Positions 35,122 through 43,302 of a stretch of DNA of 64,000 nt are shown piece after piece. The notes beneath the pieces are model-generated. The model made no database searches, was not told where the DNA came from, and saw only the letters and a list, made by a program, of their open reading frames with translations. The stretch covers positions 1-64,000 of the forward strand of contig JAGPMW010000011.1 of NCBI GenBank assembly GCA_018052705.1, given 5' to 3'. How positions within the stretch are numbered: position 1 is the stretch's first letter; every line of letters starts with the position of its first letter. The translations under genes were made by a program, and so were the position numbers. The DNA comes from Selenomonas sp. Its GTDB lineage: Bacteria > Bacillota > Negativicutes > Selenomonadales > Selenomonadaceae.

Positions 35122-36222
35122 TCACTCAAACTTCCGCAGTATATTGAAATTACAATCGCAGGCAGCGGGAACCCGCCCGGCCTCACGGATAATCCGGATG
35201 ATATTGTTCTCGCTCAGGGCCGTAGGACTCGTCGCCCCCGCATCATGCAGGATTGTCTCTTTATGCACCGTCCCATCGATATCATTTGCCCCAAAGCCCA
35301 ATGCCACCTGTGCTACCGGCACCGTCAGCATGACCCAGTACGCCTTGATATTCTGGAAATTATCCAGCATCAGCCGTGAGATTGCCATCGTGCGCAAATC
35401 ATCCCACATACTTGTCTGCTTTACCCGCTGCCCAAGTTCTGTGTTCTTCGGCAGGAACGGGAAACAAATAAACGTCTGGAACCCGCCTGTCTCATCCTGC
35501 AGCGATCGCAGACGCAGCAGATGATCGACCCGCTCCTCGAGCGTCTCGATATGACCATACAGCATACTTGCATTTGACTTCAGCCCCAGCTGATGTGCTG
35601 TGCGGGCCACCTCGAGCCACTCGTCCGCCGATGCCTTATTCGGGCACAGCTCATCCCGGACCCGATCCGACAGGATTTCTGCCCCGCCACCGGCAATCGA
35701 CTGCAGACCGCCTTCGTCGCGCAGCCGGGTCAGCACGTCTGCCACCGACAGACCGGAAATCTGAGCAAAATGCGTAATCTCAACCCCCGTAAACCCCTTC
35801 ATATAAAGCTCCGGAAATGTCTCATGCAGTGCCCGGACAATCCCCAGATAATCCTCAAACGACCACGTCGGATGCAGTCCGCTCACGACATGCAGCCCCG
35901 CCAGATTCGGGTCCCGCATGGCATCACGGACTACCGCGATTGCCTGCTCTTTGCTCATCGCATAGGCACCGCACTCATCCTCATCCCGCCCAAACGCGCA
36001 AAACTTGCAGCGCGACGTGCAGATATTTGTCAAATTCACATGGCAGTTCACATTGTAATAGACAATATCCCCGCACTTCTGCTGCCGTACATAGTCAGCC
36101 ATCGCACCCAGCCAGGCAATATCGTGACAATGGAACAGGCGGATACCGTCCTCACGGCTCAGCCGTTCCCCATTCATAACCTTCTCTTCAATGTCCTTAT
36201 AATTTTCTGAAGCTAACACCAA
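35122..36222 (-). CDS. mqnE: MqnE-like radical SAM protein (aminofutalosine synthase paralogue 1)
   Basis: A 366-residue radical SAM enzyme: HVNLTNICTSRCKFCAFGRDEDECGAYAMS (CxxxCxxC), LHVVSGLHPTWSFEDYLGIVRALHE, FTGVEITHFAQISGLS, AGGGAEILSDRVRDELCPNKASADEWLEVARTAHQLGLKSNASMLYGHIETLEERVDHLLRLR and GFGANDIDGTVHKETILHDAGA. It fits aminodeoxyfutalosine synthase. The start is probably TTG at 36222, since GGAGG lies 7 bases before it and the ATG at 36246 has no site. First gene of the operon, 7 bases before the second paralogue; TATAAT on the minus strand at 36263-36268 is the likely -10 box. Confidence 0.87.
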   Translation of the reverse strand: MVLASENYKDIEEKVMNGERLSREDGIRLFHCHDIAWLGAMADYVRQQKCGDIVYYNVNCHVNLTNICTSRCKFCAFGRDEDECGAYAMSKEQAIAVVRDAMRDPNLAGLHVVSGLHPTWSFEDYLGIVRALHETFPELYMKGFTGVEITHFAQISGLSVADVLTRLRDEGGLQSIAGGGAEILSDRVRDELCPNKASADEWLEVARTAHQLGLKSNASMLYGHIETLEERVDHLLRLRSLQDETGGFQTFICFPFLPKNTELGQRVKQTSMWDDLRTMAISRLMLDNFQNIKAYWVMLTVPVAQVALGFGANDIDGTVHKETILHDAGATSPTALSENNIIRIIREAGRVPAACDCNFNILRKFE

Positions 36223-36465
36223 GCTCTTACCTCCAAACGCGCTCATTTATACATATCTATAGATTATATCATCTATACGATAGCTTTGCAGTCATTTATC
36301 CTCTCTGCCGTCAATCCCCTAAAATCTCTGCCAAAAGTTTCCTTAATCAACTTTTAACAGCAATCACAATATTCTTTAAAAACAGTGTCCTATACTGTTA
36401 ACTGTATTCAGGAAAAACAAGAATAACAGCCACTGTCAATAGAGCAGCTGAAGGAGATGAACCTT

Positions 36466-36708
36466 ATGTTCAATAAAAAAAATGTAAAAGTAACCGCAAT
36501 TGCCCTGGCCAGCTTCATGAGCCTTGGTCTTGTCAGTCTGACGGCCTCTGCCGCCGAAGCCAGCCCTTGGCATCAGAACAACTACGAAATCACCGAGCTT
36601 GCCAATAGGCACCACCGGTATCATCCGAAAGACTATTCCGAGGGAGACCGCAATACAGCAGCCATCGTCGGCGCTGTAGCTGGTTATGTTATTGCCAAAA
36701 ATACCTGA
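36466..36708 (+). CDS. Small secreted protein, glycine-zipper-like tail
   Basis: An 80-residue protein with a Sec signal peptide (KKNVKVTAIALASFMSLGLVSLTASA, cleavage after ASA or AEA expected) and a short mature part of about 50 residues. The tail TAAIVGAVAGYVIAKNT resembles the glycine-zipper motif of small outer-membrane or surface proteins. No family is claimed. The ATG at 36466 is chosen because AAGGAG lies 9 bases upstream; the ATG at 36457 is too close to it. Divergent from the mqnE operon; a CTATACTG -10-like box lies about 75 bp upstream. Confidence 0.7.
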   Translation: MFNKKNVKVTAIALASFMSLGLVSLTASAAEASPWHQNNYEITELANRHHRYHPKDYSEGDRNTAAIVGAVAGYVIAKNT

Positions 36709-36776
36709 TTTCCTAATCAAGTTCTAACGCATATCATAAATAATTCTAAACTGTTTCCATTATACTATTCCATGTG

Positions 36777-36805
36777 GTCAGGGAATTCCCACCCTGACTT
36801 GTTTT
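36777..36805 (+). terminator. Terminator of the small secreted protein gene
   Basis: GTCAGGG (36777-36783) pairs with CCCTGAC (36792-36798), followed by TTGTTTTT. Confidence 0.7.
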
Positions 36806-36874
36806 TCCGGTAATTCTTCTTCCCCAGAAGGATTTACATACATTCGATTCCTAAATCTCTAATTCTCTCAAAGG

Positions 36875-36905
36875 AAAAGGGCATGCCCCCACAGCATGCC
36901 CTTTT
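36875..36905 (-). terminator. Intrinsic terminator of the Crp-family regulator gene
   Basis: AAAAGGGCATGC (36875-36886) and GCATGCCCTTTT (36894-36905) form a perfect 12-bp stem with a 7-base loop; U runs are present in both directions. Confidence 0.85.
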
Positions 36906-36919
36906 TCTGCGCCCAGAAT

Positions 36920-37612
36920 TCAAAGATATTCTTCAAATCGGTCCATATCCGTTACCCGGATCACCTTGCCCTCGACCTCAAGAATGCCATCGCGCTGCAT
37001 CGCACTGAGTTCCCGGGAAAGTGACGGCCGGGTTACGGCCAAATAAGCGGCCAGAAACTCGCGGCTGACTCCAAGGTCCACCCTGCCGTCACTGCCCAGC
37101 TGCTGAAACAGAAACCGCACGATCTTTTCGCGCAGCGAACCGCTGGCGAGCACCTTGATCTTATTATGCATAAAATACGCCTTGCGGGCGAAAATACGCA
37201 TAAGATTCTGCTGTACCTTGAGCGCACTGCGCGTCAGCTGACCACCGGTATCTAGCGTAAAAAGTGCGCTCGACACTTCAAGCAGCTCTACCTTCGATGC
37301 TGTCTCGACGTACATATCGTATGGCTGATGCAGTACCTCGTAAACCTCACCAAACATATCTCCCGGTGCGTCAATCTCCGAAATGAATATCCGGCGGCCA
37401 GAGAATGTATCCTTCAGGATATGTACTTCACCGGCCAGCAGGATATACAGGGAATGCGGCATCTCACCTTCATGAAAGACAATCTCGCCCTTCGGATAGG
37501 ACCTGTGCCGGACCTGAGCAGAGGCCAGCAGTTCCTGCACTTCTTCATCCGTCATACCAGCGGCCAGCGAACTCTTCCGCAGCACACCGACTAGATCCTC
37601 TTTAGCATCCAT
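36920..37612 (-). CDS. Crp/Fnr-family transcriptional regulator
   Basis: A 230-residue regulator. The N-terminal cyclic-nucleotide-binding-like beta-roll (about 15-125) includes YPKGEIVFHEGEMPHSLYILLAGEVHILKDT and APGDMFGEV; the C-terminal winged helix (about 155-220) includes VSREFLAAYLAVTRPSLSRELSAMQRDGILEVEGKVIRV. There is no cysteine anywhere in the protein, so it is not an oxygen-sensing Fnr with an Fe-S cluster; effector unknown. ATG at 37612 with GGGAG 8 bases upstream. The stop codon of the flavin reductase gene lies 6 bases upstream, so the two are probably co-transcribed. Confidence 0.92.
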   Translation of the reverse strand: MDAKEDLVGVLRKSSLAAGMTDEEVQELLASAQVRHRSYPKGEIVFHEGEMPHSLYILLAGEVHILKDTFSGRRIFISEIDAPGDMFGEVYEVLHQPYDMYVETASKVELLEVSSALFTLDTGGQLTRSALKVQQNLMRIFARKAYFMHNKIKVLASGSLREKIVRFLFQQLGSDGRVDLGVSREFLAAYLAVTRPSLSRELSAMQRDGILEVEGKVIRVTDMDRFEEYL

Positions 37613-37617
37613 CCTAA

Positions 37618-38121
37618 TCACTCCCGAACGAGCAGCTTCTCAATCTCGACGACATACATCGTATGATAATCTTCGTCATACCAGCGTTCATCACAACTCT
37701 TGTCAATGAAGCCTTCCTGCTGCAGCTCCTGTGCATATAGTTTACGACAGAGCATCGTGACCCGTGCCTCGTCAAAATAGGTACGCCCATTGTCATGGCG
37801 GACAGTCAGTCCCGCCTTGGCGATCTTATCTTCATCCCGGCCGGAAACCTTGCCAAAATAACTCAACATCTCGCGGCGATCTTCCGGGAATACCGACAAC
37901 GTCAGCCCGGCTGCCTGATCAATGAACATTTTGGTATAACGGGTCGGGCGGATAAACAGGAATGCCACCGGCTTTCCCCACATAATTCCCATGCCGCCCC
38001 ACGATGCCGTCATTGCATTTGACTTCCCATCAACTTCACCAGCTACCAGCAGCCACTCCTTGCCAATCACTTTAAATACACTCTCATTAAACGCTTCTGG
38101 TTTTATTTCCTTTACTGCCAT
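37618..38121 (-). CDS. Flavin reductase-like/flavoredoxin protein
   Basis: A 167-residue FMN-binding protein of the flavin reductase-like family: GKEWLLVAGEVDGKSNAMTASWGGMGIMWGKPVAFLFIRPTRYTKMFIDQAAGLTLSVFPEDRREMLSYFGKVSGRDEDKIAKAGL includes the N-A-M-T-A-S-W and R-P-x-R-Y-T-x-x-x-I segments used for FMN contacts. Family roles are electron transfer or FMN reduction with NAD(P)H. GGAAGAGG precedes the ATG. Upstream of the Crp-family gene; the regulator may control it. Confidence 0.85.
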   Translation of the reverse strand: MAVKEIKPEAFNESVFKVIGKEWLLVAGEVDGKSNAMTASWGGMGIMWGKPVAFLFIRPTRYTKMFIDQAAGLTLSVFPEDRREMLSYFGKVSGRDEDKIAKAGLTVRHDNGRTYFDEARVTMLCRKLYAQELQQEGFIDKSCDERWYDEDYHTMYVVEIEKLLVRE

Positions 38122-38163
38122 TGTTTCCTCTTCCTTTCGCGATCTGCAATAGATATCTCATTT

Positions 38164-38261
38164 TTATCCACAGGCAACCTATCGATTTTTACCAAAAAAT
38201 CCACAAGATATGGGAGATATCCACAGCTTTGCCGTGGATATCCTCAGTATTTTGTGGATAA
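38164..38261. promoter_or_regulatory. Cluster of DnaA-box-like 9-mers between sufU and the flavin reductase gene
   Basis: A perfect TTATCCACA lies at 38164-38172 and its perfect complement TGTGGATAA at 38253-38261. Three near matches lie between: AAATCCACA (38197-38205), ATATCCACA (38217-38225) and CGTGGATAT (38233-38241). The inner two form a hairpin with 9-bp arms GATATCCAC/GTGGATATC (38216-38242). The whole cluster occupies 98 bp upstream of the flavin reductase gene. The consensus is known from bacterial DnaA; function here is inferred only. Confidence 0.55.
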
Positions 38262-38278
38262 CTTTATCATGTTGTGTA

Positions 38279-38710
38279 TTATTTCTCTTTTTTCAAGGCA
38301 TCATCAAGCGTATGCCAGGCGAGAACTGCACACTTCACCCGAGCCGGCATATGCGCGACATTCCTGAGCGCCAATGCCTCATCCAGTTCTTCCAGCTCAT
38401 CTTCATCGGTAATCTCACCTTTGATCATACTGATGAATTTATGTGCCAGCCTCCGGGCTTCCTCAACGGATTTGCCACGGATCAGCTCAGCCATGATATC
38501 CGTGCTGGCCTGGGAGATCGCACAGCCGATACCGGTAAAGGCTGCCTCCTTCACCGTGCCATTTTCGATCTGCAATTCAATAGTAATCTCATCACCACAG
38601 CTCGGATTGTGGCCCTTAAGGGCACAGGACGCACAGCTCAGATGATGCTTATGGTCTGGATTGCGGCTGTGCTCGCCCAGGACCTCCGTATAGACGTCAT
38701 CAAGCGCCAT
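38279..38710 (-). CDS. sufU: SUF Fe-S scaffold/sulfur relay protein SufU
   Basis: A 143-residue SufU/NifU-N-type protein that relays sulfur from SufS. The three conserved cysteine regions are present: GHNPSCGDEITI, GIGCAISQASTDIM and the late RVKCAVLAWHTLDDAL, with Asp in the first providing the zinc ligand as in Bacillus SufU. It overlaps the sufS gene by 11 bases and is the last gene of sufCBDSU. A Cys pair (SCASCALKGH) just before the first motif is an extra. GGC-ending RBS inside sufS. Confidence 0.9.
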   Translation of the reverse strand: MALDDVYTEVLGEHSRNPDHKHHLSCASCALKGHNPSCGDEITIELQIENGTVKEAAFTGIGCAISQASTDIMAELIRGKSVEEARRLAHKFISMIKGEITDEDELEELDEALALRNVAHMPARVKCAVLAWHTLDDALKKEK

Positions 38711-39935
38711 AACCCAGTACCCCCCTTACTTTCTTCACGGCATTGAGCCAACGATCGATGTCCTCACGCGTATTATACAGGTAAAAACTGGCCCGGCAGC
38801 TGGCATTAAGGTCCAGATACCGATGCAGCGGCTGAGCGCAGTGATGGCCGGCCCGGACCGCTACGCCATAGCTGTCGAGAATTGTCGCCACATCATGCGG
38901 ATGAACATCCTTAATGTTGAAAGCGATAATACCCGTCTTATTATCCTGCTCGCTGTCGCATCCATAAAGCTCCACATATGGCAGCTCACGCAGCTGCGGC
39001 AATGCATAGTCGACCAGTTCTTTCTCAATGGCTTCAATACTCTCAAAAGTAATCTTCTCAAGATAATCGATGGCCGCCGTGAGACCGGCAGCACCGCCGA
39101 CATTCTGCGTACCAGCCTCAAATTTCGCCGGCACCTCCGCCCAGGTAGTATCCTGCTCCTGCACATACTCGATCATATCACCGCCCATAAGAAATGGCGG
39201 CATCGCATCGAGCAGCTCATACTTGCCATAAAGCACGCCAATCCCCATCGGCGACAGCATCTTATGACCGGAGAAGGCAAAGAAATCTGCATCCATGTCC
39301 GCCACATCCACAGCCATATGTGCCACGCTCTGCGAACCATCGATGACAGCTACAGCACCAACGCTATGCGCTTTCCGGACGATTGCCTTGACATCATTCT
39401 TGAGCCCCAGGACATTCGATACCTGCGTCACAGCGACAATCTTCGTCTTATCCGTAATCTTCGTCTCGATATCTTCCTGTGAAAGATTGCCGTCCTTCTC
39501 GAGATAAATGTACTTGAGCACGGCCCCTTTCGACTTGGCCACAAACTGCCACGGCACGAGATTGCTGTGATGCTCGGACACTGAGATTACAATCTCATCG
39601 CCAGCCTGCACATTGCTCAGGCCATAGCTGTAAGCGACAAGATTCAATGCCTCCGTCGCATTCTTCGTAAAGATAATTTCTTCGGGGCGGCGGGCCTTGA
39701 TGAACTGCGCCGTCCGCTTTCTGGCATTCTCATAGATATCTGTTGCCTGAACTGACAGAGCATAAGCGCCACGGTGCGGATTGGCATTGCAGCCGCCATA
39801 ATAGCCACAGAGCGACTGAATCATCTGCTCCGGTTTCTGTGTTGTCGCGCCATTATCCAAATAGGCAATTCTCCTGCCATTGATTTCCCTATTCAATAAA
39901 GGGAAATCTTTTAAAAAATCTTGTGCTTCAGCCAT
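38700..39935 (-). CDS. sufS: Cysteine desulfurase SufS (class II)
   Basis: PLP-dependent enzyme that removes sulfur from cysteine for Fe-S assembly. The protein is about 411 residues. Landmarks: LDNGATTQKPEQMIQ near the N-terminus, TKNATEALNLVAYSYG, HHSNLVPWQ, the PLP lysine in FSGHKMLSPMGIGVLYGK, and the catalytic Cys in RAGHHCAQPLHRYL. The ATG at 39935 is chosen (AGGAGG upstream, inside the end of sufD). It overlaps sufD by 8 bases. Confidence 0.93.
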   Translation of the reverse strand: MAEAQDFLKDFPLLNREINGRRIAYLDNGATTQKPEQMIQSLCGYYGGCNANPHRGAYALSVQATDIYENARKRTAQFIKARRPEEIIFTKNATEALNLVAYSYGLSNVQAGDEIVISVSEHHSNLVPWQFVAKSKGAVLKYIYLEKDGNLSQEDIETKITDKTKIVAVTQVSNVLGLKNDVKAIVRKAHSVGAVAVIDGSQSVAHMAVDVADMDADFFAFSGHKMLSPMGIGVLYGKYELLDAMPPFLMGGDMIEYVQEQDTTWAEVPAKFEAGTQNVGGAAGLTAAIDYLEKITFESIEAIEKELVDYALPQLRELPYVELYGCDSEQDNKTGIIAFNIKDVHPHDVATILDSYGVAVRAGHHCAQPLHRYLDLNASCRASFYLYNTREDIDRWLNAVKKVRGVLGYGA

Positions 39936-40764
39936 TTGAAAGCCTCCTCTGCAAATGTTCATCGATCTCGGCCTTCAGTGCCTCATCCGGTATACGATCC
40001 AGCACTGGGTTAAAGGAAGCCTCCACCACCAGCCGCTGAGCATCAGCCAGATCAAGGCCGCGGCTCATCAGATAAAAGAGCTTTTCCTCGTCCATCTTGC
40101 CGACGCTGACGGCATGATGCCCGTCCACATCGTCTTCATGCGACAGCATGATTGGTACACTGCGATTGCGGACGGCCGGTGAAAGCAGCACCACTTCCTC
40201 GTTCTCGCGGCCAACCGAACCTTTTGTCCCCTCAAGAAAATCCAGCGTACCACGGAAAATTTTCTCACTGCTGCCCAGCAAAGCACCGCGCACCTGCATA
40301 TTGGCATCGGTACGCTTCCCCCCCTGGCGGATAACATAGTTCATATCAACCTTGCGGCTGCCGTCGCCAAAATAAAGCGCCCAAATATCACTGACGCTGT
40401 CATCACCAGCCATATCAACCGTCAGCTCTGCCGCCACATTCGAAGCACCGGCCTCAACGGCGGTATAACTGAATTTCGCGCCCTTGCCAAGGTAAACCTT
40501 GACCCTGCCTGTGCAGGGTTCAGCGGCAGACACCAGCTGGACATTGACAAGATGCAGCTCGCCACCATCGGCGATATGTACCTGAACCTCATACTGAGCG
40601 CTCTCACGGTTTGTCAGGATCACCTGATCCTTCTGGCCCGCCTCGACCAGTATCTGCTTTTTCTTTATCGTATCCGTTATATTCTCCGGCATAAGCCCTT
40701 CGTTGACGCCCAGCCAACGCCAGGTGCGCATCGGGATTGCGGAGAATGTCTTCGTTTCACTCAT
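39928..40764 (-). CDS. sufD: Fe-S cluster assembly protein SufD
   Basis: A 278-residue SufD, a paralogue of SufB that forms the SufBCD scaffold. The C-terminal half has the SufBD beta-helix pattern: LLGSSEKIFRGTLDFLEGTKGSVGRENEEVVLLSPAVRNRSVPIMLSHEDDVDGHHAVSVGKMDEEKLFYLMSRGLDLADAQRLVVEASF. The final His (VDGHH) region corresponds to the SufD metal-binding histidine. It starts 17 bases after sufB ends. Shorter than the enterobacterial SufD (about 420), as usual for Firmicutes of this type. Confidence 0.9.
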   Translation of the reverse strand: MSETKTFSAIPMRTWRWLGVNEGLMPENITDTIKKKQILVEAGQKDQVILTNRESAQYEVQVHIADGGELHLVNVQLVSAAEPCTGRVKVYLGKGAKFSYTAVEAGASNVAAELTVDMAGDDSVSDIWALYFGDGSRKVDMNYVIRQGGKRTDANMQVRGALLGSSEKIFRGTLDFLEGTKGSVGRENEEVVLLSPAVRNRSVPIMLSHEDDVDGHHAVSVGKMDEEKLFYLMSRGLDLADAQRLVVEASFNPVLDRIPDEALKAEIDEHLQRRLSNG

Positions 40765-40781
40765 CAGTAATCCTCCTTCAA

Positions 40782-42191
40782 TCAGCCAATCGTACCTTCA
40801 AGCTCGATATTCACCAGATTATTCATCTCGAGCGCATATTCAAGCGGCAATTCTTTAGCAATCGGCTCTACGAAACCACGGACAATCATTGCCCTGGCTT
40901 CATTCTCGTCGATGCCACGGCTCGTCAGATAAAAGATTGCCTCATCACTGATACGGCCGATCTTGGCCTCATGCCCGATATCGGCCTCATCGCCCTCGAT
41001 ATCCATTGTCGGCAGTGTATCGCTGCGTGATAGATTATCCAGCATCAGCGACTCGCAATTGACCGAGCATTTCGCATGATCTGCATTCTTCGTAACTTTG
41101 ACTGCGCTGCGGTACGTCGCCTGACCGCCATCCTTGGAGATAGTACGCGTATTGATGTTCGCCGAAGTATGCGGGGCCGCGTGGATAACGCTGGCACCTG
41201 TATCGAGATTCTGCCCCTTAGCCGCAAACGTCACACCCGTGAATTCGCAGCGCGCATTCTCACCATGCAGCACGCTGCACGGATAAAGCATCGAGATATG
41301 GGAACCAAACGAGCCGGATACCCATTCGATGATGCCATCCTTTTCAACCAACGCCCGCTTCGTATTGAGATTCATCATATTACGCGACCAGTTCTCAATC
41401 GTCGAGTAGCGCAGACGCGCACCTTCTTTGACAAAGAGCTCAACGCAGCCTGCATGAAGGTTCGTGACATTATATTTCGGTGCCGAACAGCCCTCGATGA
41501 AGTGCAGGCTCGCGCCTTTCTCCACGATAATCAGGGTATGCTCGAACTGGCCAGCCCCTGCTGCATTCAGACGGAAATAGCTCTGCAGCGGCATTTCAAC
41601 ATGTACCCCCTCTGGCACATAAACGAAGGACCCGCCCGACCAGACTGCACCATGCAGCGCCGCAAATTTATGATCCTTAGGCGGTACAAGCGTCATGAAG
41701 TACTCCTTCACGATAGCCTCATGCTCAATCAGAGCCGACTCCATATCAGTATAGATAACTCCCTGCTTGACCATATCCTCCTGAATGGAGTGATAGACCA
41801 CCTCGGAATCATACTGTGCCCCTACTCCGCCCAATGAAGTCTGCTCGGCCTCCGGGATACCCAAACGATCGAACGTATCCTTGATATCTTCCGGAACATC
41901 CTGCCAGCTGCCTGCCATCTTCGCATCCGGCTGAACATAGGTGACAATTTCATCCATATTCAGCTCTGAAAGATCCGGCCCCCAGGTCGGAAGCGAAAGA
42001 GAATTGTACACAGCCAGCGACTTCAGCCGGAAGTCCAGCATCCATTCGGGATCATGCTTGCGAGCCGAGATGTCGCGGACGACATCTTCCGTCAACCCGC
42101 TATGTGATTTGTAGAGGGAATGATCTTCGTCCGTAATATCATACAAAGTACGTTCAATATCATCAATGTAGGTTTTTTTCTTTTCTGCCAT
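40782..42191 (-). CDS. sufB: Fe-S cluster assembly protein SufB
   Basis: A 469-residue SufB, the scaffold protein of the SufBCD complex. Landmarks: LDFRLKSLAVYNSLSLPTWGPDLSELNMDEIVTYVQP, HGAVWSGGSFVYVPEGVHVEMPLQSYFRLNAAGAGQFEHTLIIVEKGA, SVHFIEGCSAP-like LHFIEGCSAPKYNVTNLHAGCVELFVKEGARLRYSTIENWSRNMMNLNTKRA and the C-terminal SLMLDNLSRSDTLPTMDIEGDEADIGHEAKIGRI. Gap to sufC is 12 bases; AAG-GAG type site not needed given coupling. Confidence 0.94.
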   Translation of the reverse strand: MAEKKKTYIDDIERTLYDITDEDHSLYKSHSGLTEDVVRDISARKHDPEWMLDFRLKSLAVYNSLSLPTWGPDLSELNMDEIVTYVQPDAKMAGSWQDVPEDIKDTFDRLGIPEAEQTSLGGVGAQYDSEVVYHSIQEDMVKQGVIYTDMESALIEHEAIVKEYFMTLVPPKDHKFAALHGAVWSGGSFVYVPEGVHVEMPLQSYFRLNAAGAGQFEHTLIIVEKGASLHFIEGCSAPKYNVTNLHAGCVELFVKEGARLRYSTIENWSRNMMNLNTKRALVEKDGIIEWVSGSFGSHISMLYPCSVLHGENARCEFTGVTFAAKGQNLDTGASVIHAAPHTSANINTRTISKDGGQATYRSAVKVTKNADHAKCSVNCESLMLDNLSRSDTLPTMDIEGDEADIGHEAKIGRISDEAIFYLTSRGIDENEARAMIVRGFVEPIAKELPLEYALEMNNLVNIELEGTIG

Positions 42192-42203
42192 AATATCGAC
42201 GCC

Positions 42204-42962
42204 TCACTTTGCTGCGTTCTGTTCATCGCGGATATGGGCAAAGCCCCGGGTGTTGATGTCCTCGATCAACTCCGGACCGCCTTCCTCCACAATCCGGCCA
42301 TCCATGAGCACATGAACCTTATCCACCTGCAGGTGCTCGAGGATACGTGTATTATGCGTGATAATCAGACAGGAATTATCGGCATTGTGGAACTTTGCCA
42401 CGCCCTCGGACACGATCTGCACAGCATCGACATCAAGACCAGAGTCCGTCTCATCAAGCAATGCCAGCTTCGGCTGGAGCATCAGAAGCTGCAGGATCTC
42501 ATTGCGCTTCTTCTCACCACCCGAGAATCCGACATTCATGTAACGCTGTGCATATTCCGGATTCATCTTGAGCTCTTTCATCGTTGCCTTGAGTTCCTTG
42601 CGGAACGGCATGAGTTTAGCCTTCTCACCCGTTATAGCCTGCTTGGACGTCCGGAGCATATTCTCCACGGTGATTCCCGGAATCTCCTCTGGCGTCTGGA
42701 ATGACAGGAACAGCCCCTTGCGCGCACGCTCGAAGGTCTTGAGACTGCTCATGTCCTCACCCTCAAACGACATTGTTCCGCCCGTCACCTGATACTTCGG
42801 ATGCCCCATGATGATATTCATGAGGGTCGATTTCCCAGACCCGTTTGGTCCGAGGATGACATGCACCTCTCCCTTGTTGACTGAAAGATTCAGTCCCTTC
42901 AGGATTTCCTTATCTTCCACACCGGCGTGGAGGCCGCTGATTTCCAAAAGCTTCTCTGGCAT
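42204..42962 (-). CDS. sufC: Fe-S cluster assembly ATPase SufC
   Basis: A 252-residue ABC-type ATPase that powers SufBCD. Walker A GPNGSGKSTLMN, signature FSGGEKKRNEILQ, Walker B LALLDETDSGLDVDAV, and the switch His in LIITHNTRIL. The start at 42962 is chosen because AGGAG lies 9 bases upstream; a 96-codon longer frame to 43250 is intergenic in character and contains the promoter. First gene of the sufCBDSU operon. Confidence 0.94.
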   Translation of the reverse strand: MPEKLLEISGLHAGVEDKEILKGLNLSVNKGEVHVILGPNGSGKSTLMNIIMGHPKYQVTGGTMSFEGEDMSSLKTFERARKGLFLSFQTPEEIPGITVENMLRTSKQAITGEKAKLMPFRKELKATMKELKMNPEYAQRYMNVGFSGGEKKRNEILQLLMLQPKLALLDETDSGLDVDAVQIVSEGVAKFHNADNSCLIITHNTRILEHLQVDKVHVLMDGRIVEEGGPELIEDINTRGFAHIRDEQNAAK

Positions 42963-42983
42963 GATAAAACTCTCCTTTATAAT

Positions 42984-43010
42984 TACATCGTTACAATATA
43001 ATACATCGTT
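42984..43010 (-). promoter_or_regulatory. Direct repeats AACGATGTA in the suf leader
   Basis: AACGATGTA occurs twice on the minus strand, 18 bp apart (42984-42992 and 43002-43010), inside the 5' leader between the promoter and sufC. It may be a regulator site or a leader element; no known suf regulator consensus matches that I can name. Confidence 0.35.
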
Positions 43011-43068
43011 CCAAGAAACATAACTGCTCAATTTAATCCTTAGTATTTTACTCGGGATTGATAATTTT

Positions 43069-43097
43069 ATTGTAGGTGGTTTCATGAAAAAAGTCAA
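43069..43097 (-). promoter_or_regulatory. Sigma-70 promoter of the sufCBDSU operon
   Basis: TTGACT (43092-43097) and TACAAT (43069-43074) on the minus strand, 17 bases apart, giving a leader of about 100 bases before sufC. The rest of 42963-43302 is AT-rich with no open frame of note. Confidence 0.6.
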
Positions 43098-43302
43098 TAG
43101 TCGCAGACACATCCGATAATCAGGCCATATCGTTATGAACCCATTTGAGTAAATTTTCCTTTTAGCCATGGTATTTTCTCGAAAAAGAAGGACTTTAGCC
43201 CAAAAATAAAGAATAATGATACTATTATTACTGATGTTATTTCTATGCAATAATAGTTACTCTTTTTGATAGTAAATCTCTCCCACAAGGAGGAATCAAC
43301 GA

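Noticed and set aside
38164-38261. Reading the DnaA-box cluster as the chromosome origin
   Set aside because: No dnaA, dnaN or AT-rich unwinding element flanks it; a regulatory or titration role is simpler.
42963-43250. A 96-residue N-terminal extension of SufC
   Set aside because: It contains the suf promoter and has no ribosome binding site, whereas the ATG at 42962 has AGGAG at good spacing and matches SufC length.
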